DNA from: Bacteroidota bacterium
Lineage (GTDB): Bacteria; Bacteroidota; Ignavibacteria; Ignavibacteriales; Ignavibacteriaceae
Direction of reading: 5' to 3'
NCBI GenBank assembly: GCA_021824145.1
Contig: JAKALM010000003.1
Location: forward strand, 1 to 64,000
Length of the DNA: 64,000 nucleotides
Part shown: positions 1-8,843 of the stretch, piece by piece
Layout: the number at the start of each line of letters is the position of its first letter
Numbering within the stretch: the first letter of the stretch is position 1
Translations under genes and position numbers: made by a program
The notes under the pieces: generated by a model
What the model was told of the DNA's origin: nothing
Databases searched by the model: none
The model's input: only the letters and a program-made list of their open reading frames with translations

Positions 1-85
1 TATCTTACTTTCATCTTACTGTTACTCTCCCATTCAATTCAATATCCAAACATAAATATATATTTGGCTCTCATGTATAAAATGT

Positions 86-118
86 AAAACCCCCGGACTG
101 CCTAAGCAGCACCGGGGG
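86..118 (-). terminator. Rho-independent terminator of the minus-strand directon
   Basis: The arms CCCCCGG (90-96) and CCGGGGG (112-118) pair perfectly. The loop contains a second small stem, CTGC/GCAG (98-101 and 106-109). Read on the minus strand, the stem is followed by TTTT, then ACA, then TTTT, a reasonable U-tract. The plus-strand side has only three T. It is the first GC-rich hairpin downstream of the gene ending at 482, although almost 400 bases away. Confidence 0.6.
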
Positions 119-123
119 CTTTG

Positions 124-174
124 AAAACGAAGAGTATGCATTTCTTCTTAACTCAATATCATCTTCTTCGTTTT
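124..174. repeat. Perfect 10-bp inverted repeat
   Basis: AAAACGAAGA at 124-133 is the exact reverse complement of TCTTCGTTTT at 165-174, with 31 bases between. It directly abuts the GC-rich hairpin, so the two could form tandem stem-loops in one transcript. Function unknown. Confidence 0.5.
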
Positions 175-481
175 ATTCACGTGATCTCCCAATGGTTTAA
201 ACTCTATCTTCTCCAATAATTTAATTTATCTATTATTTGTTCTTCTCAATTTCACCTAGCAATCAACAACATACTTAATTTCCCAATTTGTATGCCATAC
301 ATATCTACATCATCCAATTAAAATTTCAAGGTTTTTCTTTATCAAATAAATGAGTAGTTGTTCCAAAGTAAGAATGAAATTTTGATTTGTTTTCTTTTAA
401 GAAATGAAATGATCTGATGAAAATAGACTAATTACTATTCTCCCAAAGGAATAATTTTAAGTAAATAAAAAGTGGAATGAA

Positions 482-889
482 TTACTCCCTTGGATGAGCA
501 CTGCACCATTGTTTTATGAAATCTGCAATAGCAGTTGTTGGAGCACCAGGCGTAAATAATTCCCCGACCCCCATTTTTTTAAGTTCTTTTATATCTTCAT
601 CCGGAATAATTCCGCCGCCTGTAAGCAGAACATCGTCCAAACCTTTTTCTTTCATTAAGCTGAGAATCTTGGGAAGGATTGTCATGTGAGCACCGGATAA
701 AATACTTATTCCAATTACATCTACATCTTCTTGAATTGCAGCCTCAACAATCATTTCGGGAGTTTGTCTTAAGCCAGTATAAATAACTTCCATTCCGGCA
801 TCTCGCAGAGCAGCAGCAATTACTTTAGCGCCTCTGTCATGTCCGTCCAATCCGGCTTTTGCAATTATAACACGTATTTTTTTATCCAT
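482..889 (-). CDS. Cobalamin-binding subunit of methylmalonyl-CoA mutase (stand-alone)
   Basis: This 135-residue protein is a stand-alone B12-binding domain like the C-terminal domain of methylmalonyl-CoA mutase. It carries the DxHxxG cobalamin-ligand motif (D15, H17, G20 in GLDGHDRG) and the later GGG-IIPDED and GAPT segments typical of the mutase subfamily. The mutase interconverts methylmalonyl-CoA and succinyl-CoA with adenosylcobalamin. Here the large catalytic subunit is absent from the neighbourhood, so the enzyme is probably the split, two-polypeptide type. It is the last gene of the minus-strand directon, 19 bases after the HIT gene. A related B12-dependent acyl-CoA mutase (for example ethylmalonyl or isobutyryl) cannot be excluded. 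Confidence 0.9.
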   Translation of the reverse strand: MDKKIRVIIAKAGLDGHDRGAKVIAAALRDAGMEVIYTGLRQTPEMIVEAAIQEDVDVIGISILSGAHMTILPKILSLMKEKGLDDVLLTGGGIIPDEDIKELKKMGVGELFTPGAPTTAIADFIKQWCSAHPRE

Positions 890-908
890 ATTAAAATCCT
901 TTTGAACT

Positions 909-1316
909 TTATAATGCCATTTTTATTTTTTCCGCAAACTCTTTCATTGAGCCGTTATCATAACTTTTTAGATTTGGTTTGAAACTAAAATTGTCATTCC
1001 TAAACCTAGGTATTATATGAAAGTGAAAATGAAATATAGATTGCCCTGCGGCTCTACCGGTGTTTGCTACAATATTAAATCCTTCGGAATTCAAACCCTT
1101 AATAATAGCATTGGACATTACTTTTGTAACTCTTATTAGCTCAGATAGTTCATCATCAGGCACCAGAAGAAAATTATCAAAATGGTTTTTTGTAATTACT
1201 AATGTATGTCCGTAATTTATTGGACGTATATCTAGAAATGAAATTACTTTTTCATTTTCAAAAAGTACTTCAGCGCTGGCACTTTTATTAATTATATCGC
1301 AGAATATACAATCCAT
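909..1316 (-). CDS. HIT-family nucleotide hydrolase/transferase
   Basis: A 135-residue histidine-triad protein. The triad HFHFHIIP (H96, H98, H100) is intact, and the N-terminal CxxC (C3, C6) followed by the D-I-R-P-x-N-x-G-H block matches the HINT/bacterial HIT branch. Family members hydrolyse nucleoside phosphoramidates or AMP-linked compounds in the cytoplasm. The substrate here cannot be told from sequence. It sits between the PLP desulfhydrase gene (57 bases upstream) and the mutase subunit (19 bases downstream), probably in one transcript. Confidence 0.92.
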   Translation of the reverse strand: MDCIFCDIINKSASAEVLFENEKVISFLDIRPINYGHTLVITKNHFDNFLLVPDDELSELIRVTKVMSNAIIKGLNSEGFNIVANTGRAAGQSIFHFHFHIIPRFRNDNFSFKPNLKSYDNGSMKEFAEKIKMAL

Positions 1317-1373
1317 GTTTCTAAAATAAGGTTAAAATATTTTTAAGGCAAAATAATTTGTATAAACTCCATT

Positions 1374-2336
1374 TCACTTTGTCGATAAATATTTTTCTCT
1401 TTTCCCAAATACACCAAACAAACCGCCGGTATGAAGAAAGATGTTTTTCATCCCTTTATTCTTTAAAATAAAATTATCATAATATGCTTTGAAAGCTTTG
1501 CCTGTATAAGCAGGGTCTAATAGTATCCCTGTTGATTGAGCAAACTTTTTAATCAGGCTCAATTTATCTTCAGTAATATTTTTATAACCTTCAGAAGAAT
1601 AACCGTCAATAATTTCTAATTTCTTTTCATTCAAGCTGCAAGGAAGTTTATAATCAAGAATGCAGCCTTCTGCAAGATGAAATATTTTCCTTTTTATTTC
1701 ATCCTTAGAATAAAGAACATTCACAGCAAATACTTTTATATTCAGTTTTAATAATTCTATTCCAAGCAGCAATCCTGCAGCAGTTCCGCCAGAACCGGCC
1801 GCAGCAACAATTCCTTCAATCTTTTTCAAATCAATTTGCTTATTCAATTCATTCATAAAAGAAATGTATCCCCAAATACCAAGCGTTGTAGAGCCGCCTT
1901 CCGGGATAACAAATGCATTCTTATTTTTCTTCAATAACTTTGCCCGCTCATCGAACATAATTTCGTTCACCTTCGAAAATTCTTTTTTGTTAAGAAAAGA
2001 AATTTCAGCACCATAAAGTTTATCAAGGAATAAATTTCCATCAGCATTTGGCTTGTCTTTTCCCCAAAGAAATAATTTAGATTTTATTCCTGCACTGGCT
2101 GCGGCAATTGCTGTTGCTCTAGCATGATTTGATTGATCACCGCCGTCGGTGAATATTATATCGGCCTTTTCTTTCTTAGCTTGATAAATTAAATATTCTA
2201 ACTTTCTAACTTTATTTCCGGATAGTTCTACTCCAGTAAGATCGTCACGTTTCATCAAAAAATTCTTTCCATCAAATTTTATTGTTTGAAGAGGCGTCGG
2301 AATATTTGCTAATAAAATTTTTTTAGGTAAAATCAT
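1374..2336 (-). CDS. PLP-dependent D-cysteine desulfhydrase / ACC deaminase family protein
   Basis: 320 residues, of fold-type II PLP enzyme. The Schiff-base lysine lies in SGNKVRK (K42), the usual position for the D-cysteine desulfhydrase/ACC deaminase family. The QSNHARA segment and the glycine-rich phosphate loop GSGGT follow. Members release ammonia from D-cysteine (pyruvate and H2S) or from 1-aminocyclopropane-1-carboxylate; the sequence alone does not decide which. Its start overlaps the end of kdsB by 4 bases (ATGA), implying translational coupling. Confidence 0.85.
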   Translation of the reverse strand: MILPKKILLANIPTPLQTIKFDGKNFLMKRDDLTGVELSGNKVRKLEYLIYQAKKEKADIIFTDGGDQSNHARATAIAAASAGIKSKLFLWGKDKPNADGNLFLDKLYGAEISFLNKKEFSKVNEIMFDERAKLLKKNKNAFVIPEGGSTTLGIWGYISFMNELNKQIDLKKIEGIVAAAGSGGTAAGLLLGIELLKLNIKVFAVNVLYSKDEIKRKIFHLAEGCILDYKLPCSLNEKKLEIIDGYSSEGYKNITEDKLSLIKKFAQSTGILLDPAYTGKAFKAYYDNFILKNKGMKNIFLHTGGLFGVFGKREKYLSTK

Positions 2337-3106
2337 ATGTCTCCGTCATCTTTCATTTTGATGTATCTGTTATAATACAATCTTGCACGGTCTAAATCTT
2401 CTTGCGTATCAACTGCAAGGTTTTCAAATTCAGTTACAACCACTTTGATTTTAAAACCGTTTTCAAGCATACGAAGCTGCTCAAGTTTTTCAATCTGTTC
2501 TAGATCAGTTGGCTCTAACTCAGTAAATTTCAACAACGATTCTCTTCGGTAAACATATAAACCAATGTGCTTATAAATTTCAGCTTTTTGTAGTCTTTCA
2601 AAATTAGTACGGGCATCGCGAACGTAAGGAATTGGTGAACGGGAAAAGTATAAAGCAAAATTATTGTAATCAAAAACTACTTTTGGAATTGAAGGCGATT
2701 TCAAATCCTGAACAGATTCAATTCGCTTTGCAAGTGTGGAAACATTAACCGATCTATCAAATAAAAGAGGCTCAATCGCTTGATCAATCATTTCACCCTT
2801 TATAAACGGTTCATCGCCTTGAATGTTAACAATAATTTTAGCGCTTGGTAAAGTTTTAGTTACAAATGCAATTCTGTCTGATCCGGTTGAAATGTTTTTG
2901 GGAGTCATTACTACTTTAGCGCCAAAATTTCTTGCAACTTGAGCAACTTTTTCATCATCAACTGCAATAATAATTTCGTTCAATAATTTTGATTGCTGTG
3001 CACTTTCATAAGTATGCCGTATCATCGGTTTGCCGCAAATATCTGCAAGCGGTTTACCCATTAAACGAGTAGAAGCAAAACGAGCGGGAATTATACCAAC
3101 AATCAT
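2333..3106 (-). CDS. kdsB: 3-deoxy-manno-octulosonate cytidylyltransferase (CMP-KDO synthetase)
   Basis: 257 residues, full length for KdsB. It begins with the nucleotidyltransferase signature IPARFASTRLMGKPL and keeps the conserved NIQGDEPFI, SRSPIPY and HIGLYVYRR segments. It activates KDO as CMP-KDO for lipopolysaccharide inner core synthesis, which supports a Gram-negative envelope. It lies 51 bases downstream of gatC and overlaps the next gene by 4 bases. The spacer upstream of its start is an A-rich low-complexity stretch. Confidence 0.95.
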   Translation of the reverse strand: MIVGIIPARFASTRLMGKPLADICGKPMIRHTYESAQQSKLLNEIIIAVDDEKVAQVARNFGAKVVMTPKNISTGSDRIAFVTKTLPSAKIIVNIQGDEPFIKGEMIDQAIEPLLFDRSVNVSTLAKRIESVQDLKSPSIPKVVFDYNNFALYFSRSPIPYVRDARTNFERLQKAEIYKHIGLYVYRRESLLKFTELEPTDLEQIEKLEQLRMLENGFKIKVVVTEFENLAVDTQEDLDRARLYYNRYIKMKDDGDI

Positions 3107-3157
3107 TATTTCAATTAAAAAGTAAAATTAAAAATTAGAAAAAGTTATCTGTTGAAA

Positions 3158-3451
3158 TTAATCTCCACCAATAACTTTTGGTACGTGAAAAAATTGTTCA
3201 TCTTTTTCTGGTGCATTTTTCAACGCTTCAGAAGTTGGAATAGACGGCTTTATTACGTCTTCTCTAAAAACGTTGCTTCCTTCAACTGGATGAGAAAGCG
3301 GTTCGACATTTTCCGTATCTAGTTCATTTAATTTATCAACATAAGTAAGAATTTCATTCAGTTGATTGGTAAAGTTATCCAACTCATCTTCGCTAAATTT
3401 TAACCTCGCAAGTTCTGCAATGTATTCGACATCTTTTCTACTTACAGACAT
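3158..3451 (-). CDS. gatC: Aspartyl/glutamyl-tRNA amidotransferase subunit C
   Basis: 97 residues when started at MSVSRKDVEYIAELARL, the normal GatC N-terminus. That ATG is preceded by an AAGGA ribosome binding site. A longer in-frame start at 3499 would overlap plsC and add a non-homologous lysine-rich tail, so I reject it. GatC is the small scaffold subunit of the GatCAB complex that amidates mischarged Glu-tRNA(Gln) or Asp-tRNA(Asn). The EPLSHPVEGSNVFREDV segment is typical. gatA and gatB are not in this window. The start is 1 base after the plsC stop, so the two are likely coupled. Confidence 0.95.
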   Translation of the reverse strand: MSVSRKDVEYIAELARLKFSEDELDNFTNQLNEILTYVDKLNELDTENVEPLSHPVEGSNVFREDVIKPSIPTSEALKNAPEKDEQFFHVPKVIGGD

Positions 3452-3452
3452 G

Positions 3453-4181
3453 TTAATTTCCTTCTTCAATTTTTTGTTTCGAAACTTCTCTATGAGCAAT
3501 TATAATTTCTCTAACTTTTTCCATAAGATCAATTTCGTCTTTTCGGTTTTTAATGTTGTCAGTTAAAATTGGTTTTTCAAAATGAACATTGATCGTACCG
3601 CCTTTTATCATAAATTTTCCTTTTGGAAGAATTTTTTCTGCACCGCTAATGGAAACTGGTACTATTGGAAATCCTACACGCGAAGCTAAATAAAATGCGC
3701 CTCGCTTAAAAGGTTGAACCTCACCGGTTTTACTTCTTGTCCCTTCCGCAAAAAGTAGGATTGATATATTTTTTTCAGACATTACTTTCTTAGCCAATTC
3801 AATGCTTTTCACAGCACTTTCAACATTTTCTCGATCGATCATTATATATGGCCCAAGCCGCATCTGCCAGCCAAATAGCGGAATCCTTCCTAGTTCTTTT
3901 TTATAAACTATACTTGTTTTTTGTTGAATCGCAAATTGTAAAGTAGGAATATCAAATTGACTGCTGTGGTTAGAGACAAAAATATAAGCTTTGTTTTTAT
4001 CTAGATTTTCTAAACCAGTAATTTTCAATTTAACTCCGCCTAAAAATAAAATTCCCCATGAAAATAATTTTGAAATTTTAAAGTACAGGTAAAAGCTTCT
4101 ATCAATTAATGCTGCTAATAAAGCTAAAATTGAATTAACAATTGTATAAATAATTATGAGGAATAATTTGAAATAAGACAA
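3453..4181 (-). CDS. plsC: 1-acyl-sn-glycerol-3-phosphate acyltransferase
   Basis: 242 residues with an N-terminal hydrophobic anchor (about 5-25). It has the acyltransferase motifs NHSSQFD (H72, D77) and FAEGTRS (E146-R149), followed by the VPVSISG block. It should add the second acyl chain to lysophosphatidic acid at the inner membrane. It starts 3 bases after the M48 protease gene and is followed 1 base later by gatC, in a tight minus-strand run. A related lyso-lipid acyltransferase is possible, but the PlsC assignment fits motifs and length. Confidence 0.92.
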   Translation of the reverse strand: MSYFKLFLIIIYTIVNSILALLAALIDRSFYLYFKISKLFSWGILFLGGVKLKITGLENLDKNKAYIFVSNHSSQFDIPTLQFAIQQKTSIVYKKELGRIPLFGWQMRLGPYIMIDRENVESAVKSIELAKKVMSEKNISILLFAEGTRSKTGEVQPFKRGAFYLASRVGFPIVPVSISGAEKILPKGKFMIKGGTINVHFEKPILTDNIKNRKDEIDLMEKVREIIIAHREVSKQKIEEGN

Positions 4182-4184
4182 AGC

Positions 4185-5327
4185 TCAACTTCCTTCAAAT
4201 TTTAGTTGATCATTAACATGTTGGCTTTCGCCACTTTTACTTGCATAATTATTTATTGCAGCAATTCTGTTTTTAATTGAAGGATGGCTGTAAAAATACC
4301 ATTCAACAAACGGATGTGGTTCTTTATCGCCTAAATTTTGATCCGTTAATTTTTCTAAAGTTGTAATAAATGCGTCCTTCTTTTTAGTCGATGAAATTGC
4401 ATATTCATCAGCTTCATATTCAAATTTTCTTGAAAGAATATTTGTTAAAGGTGTTAAAATCAATCCGATGATCATTGCCCAAAGCGAAAGCAAAGGCAAT
4501 GCTGCAATCTGAATAATCGAACTAAAACCGAACCATGAAATTGAAATATCATAAAAGTAAGCGATCAAGAAAAGCATAAGAAAGCTTGAGGCTGTTCCAA
4601 TAAAAATGTTTTTAATAATGTGCTTTCTTTTATAATGTCCAAGTTCGTGCGCAATTACAGTTTCAATTTCATCTTCGGTATAATTATCAAGTAAAGTATC
4701 GCCCAATAAAATTCTTTTCGATTTTCCTATTCCAGTAAATGCTGCATTTGCCTTCTTTGTATTTTTGCTCATGTTAAACTTAAAAACATTTTCAACTTTG
4801 ATTCCCGCATTTTTGGCAAGTTTCTGGATTCTGTTTTTTAATTCTTCATTTTCAAGCGGAGTAATTTTATAAAATAATGGAAGAATAAAAATTGGTACAA
4901 TCCTAGCTAGTATAACAGAAATTACGAAAAGTATAATTGCAAACGGCAGCCACCAAAGCATAAGAAATTTATTAAGCGAATAAAAAAACAAAAGTAAAAT
5001 TGGAATGCCGATGACTAGCGAAACCAATAACGATTTCAAATCTTCCCAAATCCATTTCCAAAAAGTTTGATTAGAAAGATTATACTTGTGTTCAAGATGA
5101 AACTCAGTGTAATAATTTACAGGAAAGAAAATTATTCCAGCTGCAAATCCTATAATGCCGACAAAAATAATAAACTGTATATAGCTGTTGGAGAAAAATC
5201 TTTCAAGATAATTTTGAAGGTTTAAACTTAGGCCGGTTAAGACAAACAAAAGAATTAATATAAAACTAAAAATTCCTTTGGTGATGCCGACAGCCAATTT
5301 TATATTATTATATTTTTTAGAATTCAT
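4185..5327 (-). CDS. M48 family (Ste24-type) membrane zinc endopeptidase
   Basis: 380 residues. The zinc site HELGH (H227, E228, H231) and the downstream EYEAD ligand region (303-307) are intact. Several hydrophobic segments precede the catalytic domain (about 14-35, 48-68, 100-120, 125-150), with two more between the zinc motifs. This is the CAAX-prenyl-protease-like architecture; in bacteria such enzymes act in membrane protein quality control, and prenylated substrates are not expected. It follows batE by 84 bases and precedes plsC by 3. Confidence 0.9.
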   Translation of the reverse strand: MNSKKYNNIKLAVGITKGIFSFILILLFVLTGLSLNLQNYLERFFSNSYIQFIIFVGIIGFAAGIIFFPVNYYTEFHLEHKYNLSNQTFWKWIWEDLKSLLVSLVIGIPILLLFFYSLNKFLMLWWLPFAIILFVISVILARIVPIFILPLFYKITPLENEELKNRIQKLAKNAGIKVENVFKFNMSKNTKKANAAFTGIGKSKRILLGDTLLDNYTEDEIETVIAHELGHYKRKHIIKNIFIGTASSFLMLFLIAYFYDISISWFGFSSIIQIAALPLLSLWAMIIGLILTPLTNILSRKFEYEADEYAISSTKKKDAFITTLEKLTDQNLGDKEPHPFVEWYFYSHPSIKNRIAAINNYASKSGESQHVNDQLKFEGS

Positions 5328-5411
5328 GACATAAAAATAATCTATAATGAAAAGCTAAACAAACCTGTAATTTGAGTTTAATCAAGAAGGAAATATTAGT
5401 GAGATGATGAA

Positions 5412-6191
5412 TTAGATTGTTCCGATTTCGTTTTGCTGGATCCAGCCTTCTTTGCCGTCTTGCAGTCTAATCTTAATCCAGCTTTCAACTTTATCTAACT
5501 CCGTAACTTTCAAACCTTCGTGAACTATAAAAGCATCATTGCTGGATGGATCTGGAGAAAGCTTCACAGTTGCAGTAGGTTGAATTACAATCGCATTTTT
5601 AACGTTTAACTCTCGGTTCAAATTAATTATTAAAAATATTGAAGTAACGATTAAAAATATAGCTGATATTAAACCAGTAAAAAAAGAATATCTTTGATAG
5701 TTTAACTTCTTTGCAAAAAAATAAAATCCAATTGAAGAAAGAAGCAATAAATAAAATAGGTAAACTAAATTTGTCCAGCCTTTAAGAGAAAAAATCGCCA
5801 ACAAACTTTCCCACCATTGAAATAAAAAGAATTTTGGAAGTGTATCAATTTTATCTACAGTTTTTGTATTTGCAATTGTAAGATTATGAATAACGTCATC
5901 ATCGCCGGGAGAAAGCCTTAGTGCTTTTTCATAATACAAAATCGCAAGACCAATTTTCCCATCACGGTAATATGCATTTCCAAGATTATAATATAATGAA
6001 GTGCTTTCAAATCCTAAATTAATTACTTTCTGGTAATCATCGATTGCCTTTTCATATTGTTTATCTTGATAAAATTGATTTCCCTGCTTCATTAAATCTT
6101 CTTGCTCAGACGCAAATGATAAATTTGACGCAGATAAAATCATTATAACTAAAGATGAGATAAAAATTATTTTTGAAATCAATTTATGCAT
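5412..6191 (-). CDS. batE: BatE-like TPR and SH3-domain protein
   Basis: 259 residues. An N-terminal signal peptide or anchor (about 8-27) precedes two or three TPR units (about 30-110). Two transmembrane segments follow (about 135-157 and 168-190). The C-terminal part (about 205-259) looks like a bacterial SH3 domain ending in GKEGWIQQNEIG. As the last gene of the Bat cluster it overlaps batD by 8 bases. TPR proteins at this position in Bacteroidota Bat operons are called BatE. The periplasmic SH3 part may bind cell wall or protein ligands; that is inference. Confidence 0.8.
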   Translation of the reverse strand: MHKLISKIIFISSLVIMILSASNLSFASEQEDLMKQGNQFYQDKQYEKAIDDYQKVINLGFESTSLYYNLGNAYYRDGKIGLAILYYEKALRLSPGDDDVIHNLTIANTKTVDKIDTLPKFFLFQWWESLLAIFSLKGWTNLVYLFYLLLLSSIGFYFFAKKLNYQRYSFFTGLISAIFLIVTSIFLIINLNRELNVKNAIVIQPTATVKLSPDPSSNDAFIVHEGLKVTELDKVESWIKIRLQDGKEGWIQQNEIGTI

Positions 6192-8031
6192 ATTTTTTCC
6201 CCGACAATAATTTTTCCAATTCTATTATTACTTTTGTCAAGTCATTATACATATCATTCATCGCCGCCGAACCATCGCTGCTTGGAGCAAAACGGGCGAA
6301 CTCACATTTTTCAGTTAAGGTTTTCAAATTTTCGATTAAGTTTCCATCAACATTTTTCTTTTGTAATTCTTCAGTTGCTTTCTCTAGTGAAATTTCTGAT
6401 TTAGGAATGTGAAGTTTATCTTCCAAATAACCAAAAAGAGCCATAGAAATTTCCGCATAAAACCCTGTCTGGTCATTTGCTTCCATCAAAGTTTTTGCAT
6501 TTTTAAATCTTGTGCGCGCAACTTTTTCAGCTCTTTGATACCGCAATAGTTGAAGGTTGCCAGCTAGTTTATCTTGTCTGCGTTTCCATGTAATAAGCCC
6601 GCTTAATAAAATCAGCGGCAAAACAGCCGCTGTCCAAAATCCAAATCCGAAGAGAGCAATTCCGCCTTGTCTTCTTAAATCGTCTGTTGAAGTTTTGATA
6701 TAACGAATATCTTGACCTAAAAGCTTAATTTCTTCTTTAGTGTAACCAGCAACATTTTCGTTTCCGGAATTTGATCCTTGTGCAACGTTTATAGTATACG
6801 CAGGAGTTGATACGGTTGCATATTGCCTTTTGTCAGGATTGAAATAAGAAAATTGAATCGGCGGTATTTCTTTCTTTCCGGCATTTCTTGGAACGATCAA
6901 GTATTCAAATGTTTTACTGCCATTAATTGTTCCTGTCCTATTTATCTGTTCAGAGGTTTTTGGTTCATATTTATCAAAACCTGGAGGAAGATTTATTTCC
7001 GGCATATTTAAAAGTTGAATATTGCCCTTTCCAGAAATATTAATTTTTAAAGAGATTGGATCATTTGTTTTTGTACTTGTAGAACTTAATTGTGAAGTTA
7101 AAGAATAATCTCCGACAGCTCCATTAAATGACTTAGGAACATTTTCCGAAGGCAATGGAATAACATGAAGTTTAATAGTGTTTGACTTTGCTGTGTAATT
7201 AACAGTTTGAACGTTATTGAAAAACGGATCATTAAAAAAATCATCAAAAATATTTCCGTTGCTTCTGCTTCTTCTTTGTTGAATTTGAACAGGAACATCT
7301 AGCACCATCGGAGTTACAGAAAGCTCACCAAGCTGCGATGGGAACAAAGCAACTTTTTTCAAAATGCCAACTCGATATTGCTTGCCTTTATAAACTTCAG
7401 TTGTAAAAGTTATATTGTTAGGAACGTCAATTTCTTCAGCCCAAAAACCTTCATAAGATGGAAGTTTAGAAACTTGCATTTGCGAAGCAATTCCAAGTCT
7501 TGTATATAATTTATAAGTAACTGTAACCTGCTGACCCATGTAAACACTCTGTCTATCCGCAGTAGCAAGAATAAAAAGATTGTCACCAATATCTTTTGTA
7601 GAAACTGTAGAGTTGCTTTGCGATTGTTGCTGCTTCGGTTTCGGTGAACCTTTAACAACATTAATCGCCAATGGCTGAGATTCAAAATTTTTTCCATTAT
7701 AATTTATTGTTGCACTTCCAATAGTAAATTTACCAATGCTCTGCGGCTGCAAATAATAGGAATATGTTCTTGAAGCAGACACAGAACTATTAATTATTTG
7801 CATGCTTGTAGATTGGTTTGGGCCAGAAAGGATCATAAATCCTTTAAAGTTTGGAGGAGTAAAACTTCTTATTCCATTTATATCTTGTCCGGAAAAAGTA
7901 AAAGAAACTTGAAACTGATCACCAACTCCAACCGTTGTATTATCAACTGATGCAGAAAATGACTGAGCAAACAAAATGCTTGGTAAAATACTAAATAGAA
8001 TTAAAATTATTTTGAAATATTTATTTGCCAT
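6184..8031 (-). CDS. batD: BatD oxygen-tolerance family protein
   Basis: 615 residues. A signal peptide (1-22, ending LFAQ) leads a large beta-rich extracytoplasmic part with the repeated BatD pattern SASVDNTTVGVGDQF near residue 25. A transmembrane helix lies at about 455-480, followed by a cytoplasmic tail of about 130 residues. Length and topology match BatD of Bacteroidota. It is thought to form an envelope complex with BatA/B VWA proteins, but its molecular function is unknown. It lies 38 bases after batC and overlaps batE. Confidence 0.88.
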   Translation of the reverse strand: MANKYFKIILILFSILPSILFAQSFSASVDNTTVGVGDQFQVSFTFSGQDINGIRSFTPPNFKGFMILSGPNQSTSMQIINSSVSASRTYSYYLQPQSIGKFTIGSATINYNGKNFESQPLAINVVKGSPKPKQQQSQSNSTVSTKDIGDNLFILATADRQSVYMGQQVTVTYKLYTRLGIASQMQVSKLPSYEGFWAEEIDVPNNITFTTEVYKGKQYRVGILKKVALFPSQLGELSVTPMVLDVPVQIQQRRSRSNGNIFDDFFNDPFFNNVQTVNYTAKSNTIKLHVIPLPSENVPKSFNGAVGDYSLTSQLSSTSTKTNDPISLKINISGKGNIQLLNMPEINLPPGFDKYEPKTSEQINRTGTINGSKTFEYLIVPRNAGKKEIPPIQFSYFNPDKRQYATVSTPAYTINVAQGSNSGNENVAGYTKEEIKLLGQDIRYIKTSTDDLRRQGGIALFGFGFWTAAVLPLILLSGLITWKRRQDKLAGNLQLLRYQRAEKVARTRFKNAKTLMEANDQTGFYAEISMALFGYLEDKLHIPKSEISLEKATEELQKKNVDGNLIENLKTLTEKCEFARFAPSSDGSAAMNDMYNDLTKVIIELEKLLSGKKYA

Positions 8032-8069
8032 AAATTCAAGAAATATTTTTAGAAAACTTCATTGCAAAA

Positions 8070-8843
8070 TTACCAATCTTTCTCAACTTTTGTCGGTTGA
8101 CTTTTCATTCTTCTCAATTGTTTTTGCAAATTCTTTTCATCATTGTTTAAAGCATTGAAAATTGCTTGTGCTTGCTCTTTGGAAATTTTATTCTGCTGAG
8201 GCTGTGGCTGATTTTGCTGCTGCTGTTTCTTTTGATCATTCTGATTTTGCTGATTATTCTTCTGATCTTGATTGTTCTGGTTTTTATCTTTGTTCTGTTT
8301 GTTCTTATCGTTTTGATTTTGCTTATTCTGATCTTTATTGTTTTTATTCTGCTTGTTTTTGTCGTTCTTATTATTCTTGTTGTTTTTATTTTGTTGATTC
8401 TGATTCTTCAACAAATTAAGAGCATAAGATAAATTGTATTTTGTAGCCTCATCATTTGGGTTCAACTTTAGTGCATCTGCATAAGCTCCAACACTTTCTT
8501 TAATCTTTTTATCTTTTAAAAGTGAATTTCCTATATTATGATAAGTTTGCGCTTTTAGCTCATTATTTTTTGTCTTAGTTAAAGCGCTTGAATAAGCTTT
8601 CAAAGCATCTTCGTATTTGCCTTCTTTATAATATGAATCGCCAAGATTAAAATTCGCCTGAAAATTATCCGGTGATTTTTCCAAACCTTTCTTAAACTCA
8701 ACTTCTGAATCAATATATTTTCCTTTATCGTAAAGATTAACGCCTTTATTCACATGCGAACGAGTACTTTGTGCAAAAATATTTCCGCTTGCAAAAATAG
8801 CTGCAATAATAAAAACATATTTGAATGAAAAATTCATTTTCAT
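8070..8843 (-). CDS. batC: BatC-like TPR protein with K/N/Q-rich linker
   Basis: 257 residues: a signal peptide (about 1-25, ending FAQS), about three TPR units (30-140), then a strongly biased K/N/Q region (147-219). A short conserved-looking tail follows (220-257, with AIFNALNNDEKNLQ). That tail and the TPRs match BatC. The low-complexity stretch should be disordered and positively charged. It overlaps batB by 4 bases, implying coupling. Confidence 0.85.
   Translation of the reverse strand: MKMNFSFKYVFIIAAIFASGNIFAQSTRSHVNKGVNLYDKGKYIDSEVEFKKGLEKSPDNFQANFNLGDSYYKEGKYEDALKAYSSALTKTKNNELKAQTYHNIGNSLLKDKKIKESVGAYADALKLNPNDEATKYNLSYALNLLKNQNQQNKNNKNNKNDKNKQNKNNKDQNKQNQNDKNKQNKDKNQNNQDQKNNQQNQNDQKKQQQQNQPQPQQNKISKEQAQAIFNALNNDEKNLQKQLRRMKSQPTKVEKDW

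Larger units (their letters stand above)
1..481. other. Non-coding region at the left edge
   Basis: No convincing coding frame is visible. It holds a GC-rich stem-loop at 90-118 and a second inverted repeat at 124-174, listed separately. The rest (about 180-480) is AT-rich with no recognisable RNA or gene. It lies downstream of the last gene of the long minus-strand directon, so it is probably 3' untranslated sequence plus spacer. Confidence 0.6.

Noticed and set aside
8162-8432. Open frames on the plus strand encoding very hydrophobic leucine/isoleucine-rich peptides
   Set aside because: They are the antisense of the K/N/Q low-complexity tract of batC; codons for K and N read backward as L, I, V and F.
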